Below, in pieces: positions 43,286-51,180 of a stretch of 64,000 nucleotides of DNA. The stretch covers positions 55,499 through 119,498 of the forward strand of contig CAZWUK010000001.1 in assembly GCA_964636685.1 (NCBI GenBank), written 5' to 3'. The notes below the pieces were generated by a model. It searched no databases and was not told the DNA's origin. It saw only the letters and a program-made list of their open reading frames with translations. Each line of letters starts with the position of its first letter. Position 1 is the first letter of the stretch. The DNA is from CAZWUK01 sp964636685 (GTDB lineage Bacteria; Bacillota; Clostridia; Christensenellales; CAG-138). Position numbers and translations under genes: made by a program.

Positions 43286-44431
43286 ATGATCTACTTGGAT
43301 AACAGCGCGACAACGCGCGTGACGCCCGCTGCGGCGGACGCCGCAAGGCAGGCAATGCGGGAGGACTTTTTTAACCCCGCGGCCGCTTATACGCCGGCGG
43401 CAGCGCTGGAAAAGCGCGTAGACGCGGTTCGAAAGAACGTTGCCGACTCCATCGGTCACAAAAGCGAAGAAATCGTCTTTACCTCCGGCGGCACGGAATC
43501 CAACAACGCCGCTATATTCGGCTCGCTCAAGCCCGTGCGCGGAAAGCGGCGCATGATTACAACGGTTGTGGAGCATCCCTCGGTCTATGAGGTGTTTCGT
43601 TCGCTTGAAAACGATCCGGAGACAGAGGTCGTCTATCTGCCGGTAGACAGCATGGGACAGGTCGCGCTCCCCGCGCTTGCCGACGCGCTCACTGAAAATA
43701 CGGCGCTGGTCTCCATCATGCACGTCAACAACGAAACCGGCGCGATCAATGATATTGCCGGAGCGTATCAGATGATCCGCCGCGCTTCGCCCGGTGCGCT
43801 CTTTCACGTGGACGGCGTGCAGGCCTATTGCAAGCTGCCTTTTTCTGCCGTCCCCTGCGACCTCTACTCCGTCAGCGGACACAAGTTTCATGCGCCAAAG
43901 GGCGTCGGCGCGCTCTATGTGCGCGGCGGCGTCCGCTTTGCCGGCGGACAGATCGGCGGCGGGCAGGAGCAAAACAGACGCTCCGGAACCACCAACGTGC
44001 CGGGCATTTTCGGCATGGACGCCGCGCTTTCCGATTACCGCAGAAATCAGAGCGCGTATCTCAAGGTCATGCGCGGCTGCAAGCTGCGGCTTTGGCAGAA
44101 CCTTTCCACAATCCCCGATGTGCTGTTCAATGGGCCGGCGCCTGAAAACGGCGCGGGGCATATCCTGAACGCCTCCTTTTTGGGTGTTCGCGGCGAGGTG
44201 CTCCTCCACGCGCTCAGCGAGCAGGAGATTTACGTCGCCACAGGCTCCGCCTGCTCTGCGCACAAGAAAGGGAAAAACCGTGTATTGGCTGCCAGCGGTA
44301 TCACCGGCCCCCGACAGGAGGGCGCGATCCGCTTCAGCTTTTCACCGTTCAACACAATAGAAGAAATGGATACCGCCGCAGAAGCGATCAAAAGTTCGGT
44401 CGCCTTTTTGCGAAAGTATCAGAGGAGGTAA
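43286..44431 (+). CDS. Cysteine desulfurase (NifS/IscS family)
   Basis: This 381-residue PLP enzyme takes sulfur from cysteine. The PLP lysine is K200 in VSGHKFHAPKG, and the persulfide cysteine is C323 in GSACSAHKKG. The short spacing in that loop is typical of NifZ/YrvO-type desulfurases dedicated to tRNA thiolation. It is followed two bases after its stop by thiI, so sulfur transfer to ThiI is the likely role. Confidence 0.93.
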   Translation: MIYLDNSATTRVTPAAADAARQAMREDFFNPAAAYTPAAALEKRVDAVRKNVADSIGHKSEEIVFTSGGTESNNAAIFGSLKPVRGKRRMITTVVEHPSVYEVFRSLENDPETEVVYLPVDSMGQVALPALADALTENTALVSIMHVNNETGAINDIAGAYQMIRRASPGALFHVDGVQAYCKLPFSAVPCDLYSVSGHKFHAPKGVGALYVRGGVRFAGGQIGGGQEQNRRSGTTNVPGIFGMDAALSDYRRNQSAYLKVMRGCKLRLWQNLSTIPDVLFNGPAPENGAGHILNASFLGVRGEVLLHALSEQEIYVATGSACSAHKKGKNRVLAASGITGPRQEGAIRFSFSPFNTIEEMDTAAEAIKSSVAFLRKYQRR

Positions 44432-44433
44432 TT

Positions 44434-45615
44434 ATGCAGCCCGTACTCCTGGTACGTTACGCCGAAATCCATCTCAAGGGACTCAACCGCCCGTTTTTTG
44501 AGCGAAGTCTCGTCAACGGCATCAAAAAAGCGCTTCTGCCGCTCGAGGTCAACGTCACGCGCGAGCAGGGACGCATCTTCGTATTTGACATTCCCGAGGA
44601 TCGCGTCAACGACTGCGCCGAGCGGCTCACCCGCGTCTTTGGCATCCATTCCGTCAGCCCCGCGCTGGCGGTCGAAAAGGATTGGGACAAGATCAAGAGC
44701 GCCTGTGTCGAGCTGATGCGCGACACCTTGGAGCATACCGATGCGCGTACCTTCAAGGTGTTTGCGCGCCGGGCGGACAAGCAGTTTCCCATGCGCTCGG
44801 ACACCATCTGCCGTGAAATGGGCGGCACGCTTTTGGACGCGTTCCCGACGCTTTCGGTGGATGTGCGCAAGCCCAAGCTCAAGGTCGGCGTCGAAATTCG
44901 GCAGCAGCAGGCATTTGTGTTCACGCGCGAGCTTTTGGGAGCAGGCGGCATGCCGGTCGGCAGCAACGGCAGAGCGATGCTCTTGATCTCCGGCGGCATC
45001 GACAGCCCCGTGGCGGGCTACATGGTCGCAAAGCGCGGCGTATCGCTCTCCGCCATCCATTTTTACAGCTATCCCTACACCAGCGAACGCGCGCGGGACA
45101 AGGTGATTGAACTCGCCAAGATCGTCAGCAATTACGCCGGCTATATCAAGCTGTATCTGATTCCCTTTACGGAGATTCAGCTTGCCATCTATGACAAATG
45201 CCCCGACAGCGAAACCACCGTCATCATGCGCCGTCTGATGATGGAGATCGCCGAAAAGGTTGCCGTAGCGGAAAACTGTCAGGCGCTCGTGACCGGCGAA
45301 GCCATCGGTCAGGTTGCCTCGCAGACCATCGAGAGCATGACGGTCACGGAGGACGCAGTCACCTTGCCGGTCTTCCGCCCGCTGATCGGGTTTGACAAGG
45401 AGGAGATCATCGAGCGCGCCCAAAAGATCGGCACGTTCGATACCTCCATCCTCCCTTATGAGGATTGCTGCACGGTGTTTGTGCCGCAGCACCCGGTCAC
45501 AAAGCCTACGATCGAAAAGCTTCGCGCAAGCGAGGCGCTTGTAGACTTTGCCCCCATGATCGAAAAAGCGATTGCCGACGCGGAGATCGCCGTGATCGAT
45601 CCGTTTGAAAAATGA
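44434..45615 (+). CDS. thiI: tRNA 4-thiouridine synthase ThiI (no rhodanese domain)
   Basis: This 393-residue protein has an N-terminal ferredoxin-like domain and THUMP domain (about residues 1-165) and a C-terminal PP-loop ATPase (LLISGGIDSPVAGYM, near 188). It makes 4-thiouridine at position 8 of tRNA. It lacks the C-terminal rhodanese domain of the E. coli enzyme, as is usual in Bacillota, where a dedicated desulfurase encoded next to it supplies the sulfur. Two nearby cysteines (EDCCTVFVPQHP) near residue 344 are conserved in this form. Confidence 0.95.
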   Translation: MQPVLLVRYAEIHLKGLNRPFFERSLVNGIKKALLPLEVNVTREQGRIFVFDIPEDRVNDCAERLTRVFGIHSVSPALAVEKDWDKIKSACVELMRDTLEHTDARTFKVFARRADKQFPMRSDTICREMGGTLLDAFPTLSVDVRKPKLKVGVEIRQQQAFVFTRELLGAGGMPVGSNGRAMLLISGGIDSPVAGYMVAKRGVSLSAIHFYSYPYTSERARDKVIELAKIVSNYAGYIKLYLIPFTEIQLAIYDKCPDSETTVIMRRLMMEIAEKVAVAENCQALVTGEAIGQVASQTIESMTVTEDAVTLPVFRPLIGFDKEEIIERAQKIGTFDTSILPYEDCCTVFVPQHPVTKPTIEKLRASEALVDFAPMIEKAIADAEIAVIDPFEK

Positions 45616-45699
45616 GTTCAGGATTTACACAGAATTCACGTTTTTGCTGCACTCGTTGTGCTAAACTACTGTGTATTATCGGATAACTGGAGGCTATCA

Positions 45700-46032
45700 A
45701 TGAAATTTGTTTTTCGCGCCATTGGGTTTATCGTGGTGGTGCTGATTATTTTAATGCTGGTATTGTGTTATCTGGACGCCAAGGGGTTGCTGACCGGCGA
45801 TCTGGGTGGTCTTGTGGGTTCGCTTCGTGTACTCGGAAAGCAGGCGTGGGCACAGCTGCGGCAATTCTTCAGCACGTCCGGCATCGGCGACGACGCCGCG
45901 GGGCTTCTGGAGCAGGGGGCAGAGTATCTCAGATCCACCCCCACCGCAAGCCTGACGCCTACGGCTACGCCCGGCTGGGAAAACAACGTTCCGACCGCCA
46001 CGCCGGAGGTCATCATCATACAGACGCCGTGA
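45700..46032 (+). CDS. Small membrane-anchored protein of unknown function
   Basis: This 110-residue protein has one N-terminal membrane segment (about residues 5-24) and an outside part ending in a Thr/Pro-rich tail (TPTASLTPTATPGWENNVPTATPE). I do not recognise a family. I chose the ATG at 45700 because it follows TGGAGG; a start at 45658 lacks an RBS. It lies downstream of thiI and ends at a strong terminator. Confidence 0.75.
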   Translation: MKFVFRAIGFIVVVLIILMLVLCYLDAKGLLTGDLGGLVGSLRVLGKQAWAQLRQFFSTSGIGDDAAGLLEQGAEYLRSTPTASLTPTATPGWENNVPTATPEVIIIQTP

Positions 46033-46055
46033 CGGCAGCCGTTTGACAATCGTTG

Positions 46056-46087
46056 GAAAGCGCAACAAAAGGCGCTTTCTTTTTTTA
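46056..46087 (+). terminator. Terminator before the phage-like cassette
   Basis: A perfect 8-bp stem (46056-46063 with 46072-46079) is followed by eight T (46080-46087). Confidence 0.85.
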
Positions 46088-46188
46088 TTGTAATTTTCTC
46101 CTTTTTTGAAACTCTCGTTTTCCAATAATCCGCGGTGCGTAGCCGTGGGACAATCGCATTGGATAACCGCAATACAAAAGGAGGAAGC

Positions 46189-47151
46189 ATGCAAACAAAA
46201 AACTTTTCCATTGCGCTCGACATGGTGCTGCCGCTCCCCTTTCACCCGTTTGAGGTGGTGGAGGGCGATACCGGCAATGTGCTCCATGTTCTGCTGCAAA
46301 ACAACGGCGTACCGCTGGAGCTTTCCGATTGTCAGGTGATGGTCGTTTTCTCTTCGAGCGCGGGTTCGGCGATCCAAGATACGGAAAACGGTCTCGTCAT
46401 GGGTGCGGCTGTCGGCACGTTTACGCTTTCGCTGCTCCCGGCAAGCTACGGCCCGGGGAATGTGCAGGCGGACGTACAGGTTTACAGCGGCGTCGATCAC
46501 GGTGTGCTAATCACATCCAAACGGTTCGATTTTCGCTGTCGCCGCACCCTCATCAGCGAGGAGATCATGCGCGCCAACACCACCTACCCGCCGCTGATCC
46601 GCGCGACGAGGGAAGCGCAGCAAGCCACGCAGGCAGCCCTGTCCGCCATCGAAAGCCTTGGCAATGCGGTGGGTGAAATGAACGTGCAGACCGATTGGGC
46701 GGAGACGGATATGCTGTCCGACGCCTATATCCAAAACAAGCCGTCCGCATTCCAGCCGAGCGCGCACGCCGCCGTTCACGCAACGGGCGGCACCGATCCG
46801 ATTACGCCATTGTCCATCGGCGCGGCGACCTCGGGGCATACCCACACGCCCGCGGCCATCGGCGCGGAGCAGCGACGCCTGCAATTTGCAAATGTCGTTG
46901 TAGCCGCAGCCAATTTTACGGTGGAAACGACGCCGACCTATGCCGATTTCCCGTATCGCGCGGCGGTCGCGCTGGCGGGCGTGCTTGCCGCCATGACGCC
47001 GGAGGTCGTGTTCGGTGTTGCGGAGGCGACGTCGGGCAGCTTCGCGCCGGTCGCGGCGTGCTATGACGGCGGCGTCTATGTGTATGCGTCGGAGGCGCTA
47101 AGCGCGGCTATTACGATCCCAACGATCATCCTCTGGAAGGCGGTGGGTTAA
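46189..47151 (+). CDS. Phage baseplate upper protein (BppU N-terminal domain-like)
   Basis: This 320-residue protein starts with a BppU/DUF2479-like domain (MQTKNFSIALDMVLP, VEGDTGNVLHVLLQNNGVPL), as found at the N-terminus of receptor-binding and baseplate proteins of phages of Gram-positive bacteria. A coiled-coil stretch follows (REAQQATQAALSAIESLG), then a tail-fibre-like HAAVHATGGTDPITPLSIGAATSGHTHTPAAIGA segment and a C-terminal domain. The ATG at 46189 has a perfect AAAGGAGG. It opens a five-gene cassette that ends with an endolysin. Confidence 0.82.
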   Translation: MQTKNFSIALDMVLPLPFHPFEVVEGDTGNVLHVLLQNNGVPLELSDCQVMVVFSSSAGSAIQDTENGLVMGAAVGTFTLSLLPASYGPGNVQADVQVYSGVDHGVLITSKRFDFRCRRTLISEEIMRANTTYPPLIRATREAQQATQAALSAIESLGNAVGEMNVQTDWAETDMLSDAYIQNKPSAFQPSAHAAVHATGGTDPITPLSIGAATSGHTHTPAAIGAEQRRLQFANVVVAAANFTVETTPTYADFPYRAAVALAGVLAAMTPEVVFGVAEATSGSFAPVAACYDGGVYVYASEALSAAITIPTIILWKAVG

Positions 47152-47919
47152 ATGGCAATCGGCAGAACAAACGCGCTATCCGGCGCGGCGGCCGCCGGGT
47201 TGCCGCTATTTAGCTATACCGGAACCTATTTGCTGTTGGACGAGGGCGGCGGCAGTTGGAGACTGAAGCTGCTGACCAGCGGAACGCTGCAATTTATGAA
47301 AAATCCGGGAACGGTCGATGCGTTTGTTGTCGGCGGTGGAGGCGGAGGCGGCGCGTTGACTGACAATGTAACGGGTGGATCCGGCGGAGGCGGCGGCAGT
47401 ACCGTTACAAGCGCGATCGGGAACGCCGTCCGAGGCACACCCTATACCGTAACGATCGGCGCGGGCGGTGCGGCGGGCTTGCAGGGCGGCGCATCGTCCG
47501 CATTCGGTATTGTCGCGGCAGGCGGGTCGGCAGGAAGCGGAGCAACCCCGGGAACCGGAGGTTCTGCGGGCGGCGCGGGCAGCTATTCGTATAACGATGC
47601 AAGCGCGGGAAAATCCGACGGCGTTGGCGGTCAGGGAACGTCAACAAGGGAATTTTACACCTTTGACCAAAGCGTGTCTGCCACGCTCTACGCGGGCGGC
47701 GGAGGTGGCGGTACAGGTTCGAACGGCTCCAACACCACATGGGGAAAGGGCGGCGCGGGCGGTGACGGCGGCGGCGGAAACGGCGCGGGGAGCAATCAGC
47801 CGTCTACCGATGGACAAACCAACACAGGCGGTGGTGGCGGCGCCGCAGGCAAGACCGGCGGCGGGGCAAAGTCCGGCGGCTCCGGCATTGTGATTTTAAG
47901 AAACCACAGGACGGTATAA
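47152..47919 (+). CDS. Glycine-rich phage tail-type protein
   Basis: This 255-residue protein has a beta-rich start (FSYTGTYLLLDEGGGSWRLKLLTSGTLQFMKNPGTVDAFVVGGGG) and then long glycine-rich stretches (TVTIGAGGAAG, YAGGGGGGTG, GGGGGAAGK) ending VILRNHR. This is the plan of glycine-rich tail-tip proteins in phages, where Gly-rich regions form polyglycine-II bundles that recognise the host. Its ATG directly follows the stop of the baseplate gene. Confidence 0.8.
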   Translation: MAIGRTNALSGAAAAGLPLFSYTGTYLLLDEGGGSWRLKLLTSGTLQFMKNPGTVDAFVVGGGGGGGALTDNVTGGSGGGGGSTVTSAIGNAVRGTPYTVTIGAGGAAGLQGGASSAFGIVAAGGSAGSGATPGTGGSAGGAGSYSYNDASAGKSDGVGGQGTSTREFYTFDQSVSATLYAGGGGGGTGSNGSNTTWGKGGAGGDGGGGNGAGSNQPSTDGQTNTGGGGGAAGKTGGGAKSGGSGIVILRNHRTV

Positions 47920-48156
47920 ATGATGTTAAATTATGCTTTACTTGAAAACGGGATCATTGTCAACGTGATCTGGCTGTATCCGCAAAACGCGCGGGAATTT
48001 CCGAACGCTGTCCCGATGGGCAGCATCCCGGCGGGGATCGGCGACAGCTACGTGGACGGAAAGTTCTGCCGAAACGGGGAAGCGTTGCTCTCGCGCGAAG
48101 AAGAACTGCAACAGTATTACGACGCGATGCAGGAGGTGATCGACAGTGCAACGTGA
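47920..48156 (+). CDS. Small phage tail-associated protein
   Basis: This 78-residue protein (MLNYALLENGIIVNVIWLYPQNAREFPNAVPMG) matches the pattern of small phage tail-fibre accessory proteins that begin with YALLENG.V.N.. and a short beta domain, followed by a helical tail. Its exact role is unknown. The start directly follows the glycine-rich gene, and its 3' end overlaps the next gene by 11 bases. Confidence 0.7.
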   Translation: MMLNYALLENGIIVNVIWLYPQNAREFPNAVPMGSIPAGIGDSYVDGKFCRNGEALLSREEELQQYYDAMQEVIDSAT

Positions 48157-48343
48157 ATTCTCAGAAAAAATTCGCAATGACGCAGCGCGGCTTGCCGTGT
48201 TTTTGGAGGAGCGCAACGCCGCGCGCGGGGATCTGGCTCGGCTTGCCGAAGATCTTTCCCGTCTATCGGCACTGTGGGCGCTGCTGCCGCAGACCGTTCG
48301 CCAGTGTTTGCAGCGCTATCTAAAAGGGGATGCCGACAAATGA
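48146..48343 (+). CDS. Small helical protein of the phage-like cassette
   Basis: This 65-residue protein is predicted to be helical and charged (EKIRNDAARLAVFLEERNAARGDLARLAEDLSRL), with no membrane segment, so it is not a holin. It starts at a GTG inside the previous gene and its stop overlaps the endolysin ATG as ATGA. A chaperone or coiled-coil structural role is possible; I do not recognise a family. Confidence 0.65.
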   Translation: MQREFSEKIRNDAARLAVFLEERNAARGDLARLAEDLSRLSALWALLPQTVRQCLQRYLKGDADK

Positions 48344-49257
48344 TCTATCAACGGTTACTGTATGTGGGACGATCCGGAAAAGACGTGCGCTACATGAAGG
48401 ACGCGCTGGTCAAGCTCGGTTATCTTGCCGCCAGCACACATGCTCGCTTTGGCTATTCCACCAAGGCGGCGGTGATGCTGTTTCAGGAGCGCGGAACAGA
48501 CGAGGAGGGTCTGCCGCTGCAAATAGACGGGATTATCGGAAAGCACACGTGGTACGCGATCGAAGCTGCCGCTGGTTTGGGGGACAGCGCCGCCGCATTG
48601 CCGCAAAGCGGCTTGGAGCCGTCCCTTTCTCTGCCGGAGCAGCTCGGCGACCGTGCGAAAGTCTCCCTCGGCGCTGCGCTCTCCGGCATTGCGGAAAAGC
48701 GGCGAATGCTCGTACAAACGGCGCTGCGCTTTGCCTATGACCCCGCGTGTCCTGCCGACTACCCGCAAAGCCTGTACATCCGCGGCGGGAATCTTTTCAA
48801 CGCCGATCTTCGGGAGAACATCATTACGCGCGACAGAATCCTGTCCGGCGCCGCGCGGCAGCCGCAATACTACGATGGCGGCCGCAAGGAAATGATGCTC
48901 CGTGCGGTGGAAAATAACCCGTCACTCACAGGTGCGGACTGCTCCGGCGGCGTTGTCGGTCTTTTGCGAAACGGTGCGCTTGTCGCGTCGGGCTTTGACG
49001 CGACTGCCGACGCCCTTTGCTCCGATCGGTATTCCTATGCGCTTTCTCAAGAAGCGCTGTTGCCCGGCGATTTTGTCGGGCGCAGCGGACACATCGGGCT
49101 GTATGTGGGCGGCGGGTATGCCGTGGAATGGATGGGCGGCGCTTACGGCTGCCAGCTCACGGCGCTTGACGCGCGGCGCGGCTACGACTTTGTGCGGCGT
49201 CGCATGCGCAGCTTCTCGGGCTGGACGAAGTTCCGGCGACCCAAATGGCTCGCATAA
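48340..49257 (+). CDS. Endolysin: peptidoglycan-binding plus NlpC/P60-like domain
   Basis: This 305-residue protein has an N-terminal PG_binding_1-type domain (RSGKDVRYMKDALVKLGYL ... IDGIIGKHTWYAIEAA). The C-terminal cysteine peptidase domain shows ADCSGGVVGLL (catalytic Cys), GDFVGRSGHIGLYVGGG (His) and AVEWMGGAY (third residue). It would cut peptide bonds in peptidoglycan. No signal peptide is present, so release would need a holin, which I do not find here. The start at 48340 overlaps the previous stop as ATGA. Confidence 0.85.
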   Translation: MIYQRLLYVGRSGKDVRYMKDALVKLGYLAASTHARFGYSTKAAVMLFQERGTDEEGLPLQIDGIIGKHTWYAIEAAAGLGDSAAALPQSGLEPSLSLPEQLGDRAKVSLGAALSGIAEKRRMLVQTALRFAYDPACPADYPQSLYIRGGNLFNADLRENIITRDRILSGAARQPQYYDGGRKEMMLRAVENNPSLTGADCSGGVVGLLRNGALVASGFDATADALCSDRYSYALSQEALLPGDFVGRSGHIGLYVGGGYAVEWMGGAYGCQLTALDARRGYDFVRRRMRSFSGWTKFRRPKWLA

Positions 49258-49285
49258 TATCCTTGCTGCAACCAATCACAGAGAA

Positions 49286-49328
49286 GAAAAACCGAGCGGT
49301 GGGCTGTCAGTTCAGTCCGCCGCTCGGT
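49286..49328 (-). terminator. Terminator of the FAD oxidoreductase gene
   Basis: Arms 49291-49299 and 49320-49328 form a 9-bp stem around a 20-base loop, and the minus strand continues with a T-run (TTTTTCTTC). It also lies just after the endolysin gene. Confidence 0.7.
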
Positions 49329-49348
49329 TGCTTGTAATTTGTATTTGC

Positions 49349-50755
49349 TTATTCGGCTTCTTTTAACAGCTGACGCGCCATCAGCACGCCCATCACCGAC
49401 GCCATCATCAGACCGCGCGTCCAACCGCAGGCGTCGCCCAAGCAGTAGAGCCCGCGCACGTTGGTGTGCAGATCCTTGTCCATCTTGACGCGGTTGGAAT
49501 AGAACTTCAGCTCCGGCGAATACAGCAGCGTTTCTTCAGAGGCAAAGCCCGGCACGACATGATCGACCGCCTGAATGAAATTGATGATATTCAGCATGGA
49601 GCGATACGGCATCGCCGCCGTAATGTCGCCGGCAATGGCATCCGGCAGCGTGGGCTTGACGTTTGAAAACGCAAGCTCCTTTTGCCAGGTGCGCTTACCG
49701 TCTAAGATGTCGCCGTAACGTTGCACCATGATGTGCCCGTCGCCCAGCATATTGGTCAATTCACCGACCTTTTGGGCATAGGCAATCGGCTGATTGAACG
49801 GCACAGAGAAATTGTGCGAGCAAAGCACGGCAAGGTTTGTATTGTTGGATTTCAAGTCCTTATAGGAATGTCCGTTGACCACGGCAAGATCGTTGTCGTA
49901 ATTTTCCTGACTCACAAATCCGCCGGGATTCTGGCAGAAGGTACGCACCTTGTTTTTGAAGGGCTTGGGGTAGCCAATGAGCTTGGATTCGTAGAGAACC
50001 TCGTTGACCTCCTCCATGACCTCGTTGCGCACCTCGATGCGTACGCCGATATCGACCGTCCCCGGCAGATGCGCGATGTCATGCTCCTTGCAGACGCCTT
50101 CCAGCCAGTCTGCGCCCTTGCGTCCGGCAGCGACCACGATGTCCTTGCCAATCAGCGTCTGCTGCACACCGGTGGTGTTATCCTCGATCACCACGCCGCG
50201 GCAGCGCGAGCCTTCCAGCACGATATCACGGCAGGTATTGCCAAAGATGATCTCCACATCATGCTCAAGAAGATACTGCTCGATGCGATAATACAGCTCC
50301 TGCGCCTTTTCCGTGCCCAAATGGCGGATGGGGCAGTCCACAAGCTTCAAACCGGCCTGAATCGCCTTTTTGCGGATGTCCTTGAGCTTTTCGGGGTTGC
50401 CGACGCCCTCGACATGCGAGTCCGCGCCAAATTCCAGATAGATGCTGTCGGTATAATCGATCAGATCCTGCGCAAAGCGTTCGCCGATCAGCGTAGGCAG
50501 CTCGCCGCCAACCTCATAGGAAAGCGACAGCTTGCCATCGGAAAATGCGCCCGCGCCGGAAAAACCGGTGGTAATATGGCAATACGGCTTGCAGTTGACG
50601 CAGTGGGACGTCTTTGCCTTGGGGCAGCGGCGTTTTTCGATGGGTACGCCTTTTTCGACGATGGTAATCTTGCGCTTGTTGCCGCCCTTAATCAACTCCA
50701 GTGCGGTAAAAATGCCTGCCGGGCCTGCGCCGACGATGATAATATCATGCTGCAT
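49349..50755 (-). CDS. Uncharacterised FAD-dependent dehydrogenase (COG2509 type)
   Basis: This 468-residue protein has the FAD-binding dinucleotide fold (DIIIVGAGPAGIFTALELIKGG at the N-terminus) and the C-terminal FAD motif (RGLYCLGDACGWTRGLMMASVMG). Near residue 45 it has a cysteine cluster (CPKAKTSHCVNCKPYC) typical of COG2509 proteins, followed by GFSGAGAFSDGKLSLS. Members are thought to be flavin oxidoreductases but have no firm physiological role. It is preceded by a long leader with conserved-looking RNA structure. Confidence 0.88.
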   Translation of the reverse strand: MQHDIIIVGAGPAGIFTALELIKGGNKRKITIVEKGVPIEKRRCPKAKTSHCVNCKPYCHITTGFSGAGAFSDGKLSLSYEVGGELPTLIGERFAQDLIDYTDSIYLEFGADSHVEGVGNPEKLKDIRKKAIQAGLKLVDCPIRHLGTEKAQELYYRIEQYLLEHDVEIIFGNTCRDIVLEGSRCRGVVIEDNTTGVQQTLIGKDIVVAAGRKGADWLEGVCKEHDIAHLPGTVDIGVRIEVRNEVMEEVNEVLYESKLIGYPKPFKNKVRTFCQNPGGFVSQENYDNDLAVVNGHSYKDLKSNNTNLAVLCSHNFSVPFNQPIAYAQKVGELTNMLGDGHIMVQRYGDILDGKRTWQKELAFSNVKPTLPDAIAGDITAAMPYRSMLNIINFIQAVDHVVPGFASEETLLYSPELKFYSNRVKMDKDLHTNVRGLYCLGDACGWTRGLMMASVMGVLMARQLLKEAE

Positions 50756-50835
50756 GGATCAAATCCCCCTTGTAATCGGTGCGCCGCAAGAAAACGCGAA
50801 GCAGCACCACAGATCCGGCATTCGCCGGACAATAC

Positions 50836-50844
50836 AGTATAGCA
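50836..50844 (-). promoter_or_regulatory. Proximal promoter of the FAD oxidoreductase gene
   Basis: On the minus strand an extended -10 (TGC followed by TATACT, 50836-50841) is preceded at 17 bases by a weak TTCCAT. It lies about 80 bases before the ATG. Confidence 0.5.
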
Positions 50845-50945
50845 TGCCGCGCATGGGAATGGAACGCCCGACGTAAAAAATTCAAAATGTTCAGAATTGT
50901 ACCTTTCCACGCGGAGCTCAGCGTCATATGCCTAAAATCCGCTTT

Positions 50946-51063
50946 GTTGCCAAAAGAAAATCAGGAATCCTGCCCCCCGGCGGATTCCCTTATTTTTTCG
51001 AAAGAGCAGCACACCCTCTCTCGATTGCTCGCTTGCGGCAACCTATACCCTTTTATAAGATGT
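50946..51063 (-). ncRNA. Candidate structured RNA or leader upstream of the FAD oxidoreductase gene
   Basis: A promoter (TTGCCA, 17 bases, TATAAT; 51070-51098 minus) points into a 310-base gene-free region. The RNA could fold into a closed domain: GTTGCC (51037-51042) pairs with GGCAAC (50946-50951), enclosing a CGAGAGAG/CTCTTTCG hairpin and a GC-rich hairpin (50964-50988, stem GGAATCC + GCC, loop of four). TGATTTTCTTTT follows the last hairpin, so it may be a terminator of a small RNA or an attenuator of the FAD gene. I cannot match it to a known RNA family. Confidence 0.4.
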
Positions 51064-51069
51064 GCCTTC

Positions 51070-51098
51070 ATTATAGCCATCCGTCGGGGCTTTGGCAA
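51070..51098 (-). promoter_or_regulatory. Distal promoter in front of the structured RNA region
   Basis: On the minus strand TTGCCA (51093-51098) and TATAAT (51070-51075) are exactly 17 bases apart. Confidence 0.65.
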
Positions 51099-51112
51099 CC
51101 CCCGCTCCAAAA

Positions 51113-51152
51113 TGCGACAAAAGACACCCGTATTTCGGTGTCTTTTGTCGCA
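51113..51152 (-). terminator. Terminator of the aldo/keto reductase operon
   Basis: A perfect 16-bp stem (51113-51128 with 51137-51152) with an eight-base loop lies 28 bases after the reductase stop; TTTTGG follows on the minus strand. Confidence 0.8.
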
Positions 51153-51180
51153 TCTTTTGCTTTATTTCGGCACAACCGCG

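Noticed and set aside
46189..49257. Intact prophage.
   Set aside because: Only tail-tip and lysin-type genes are present and no integrase, capsid, terminase or holin gene is found nearby.
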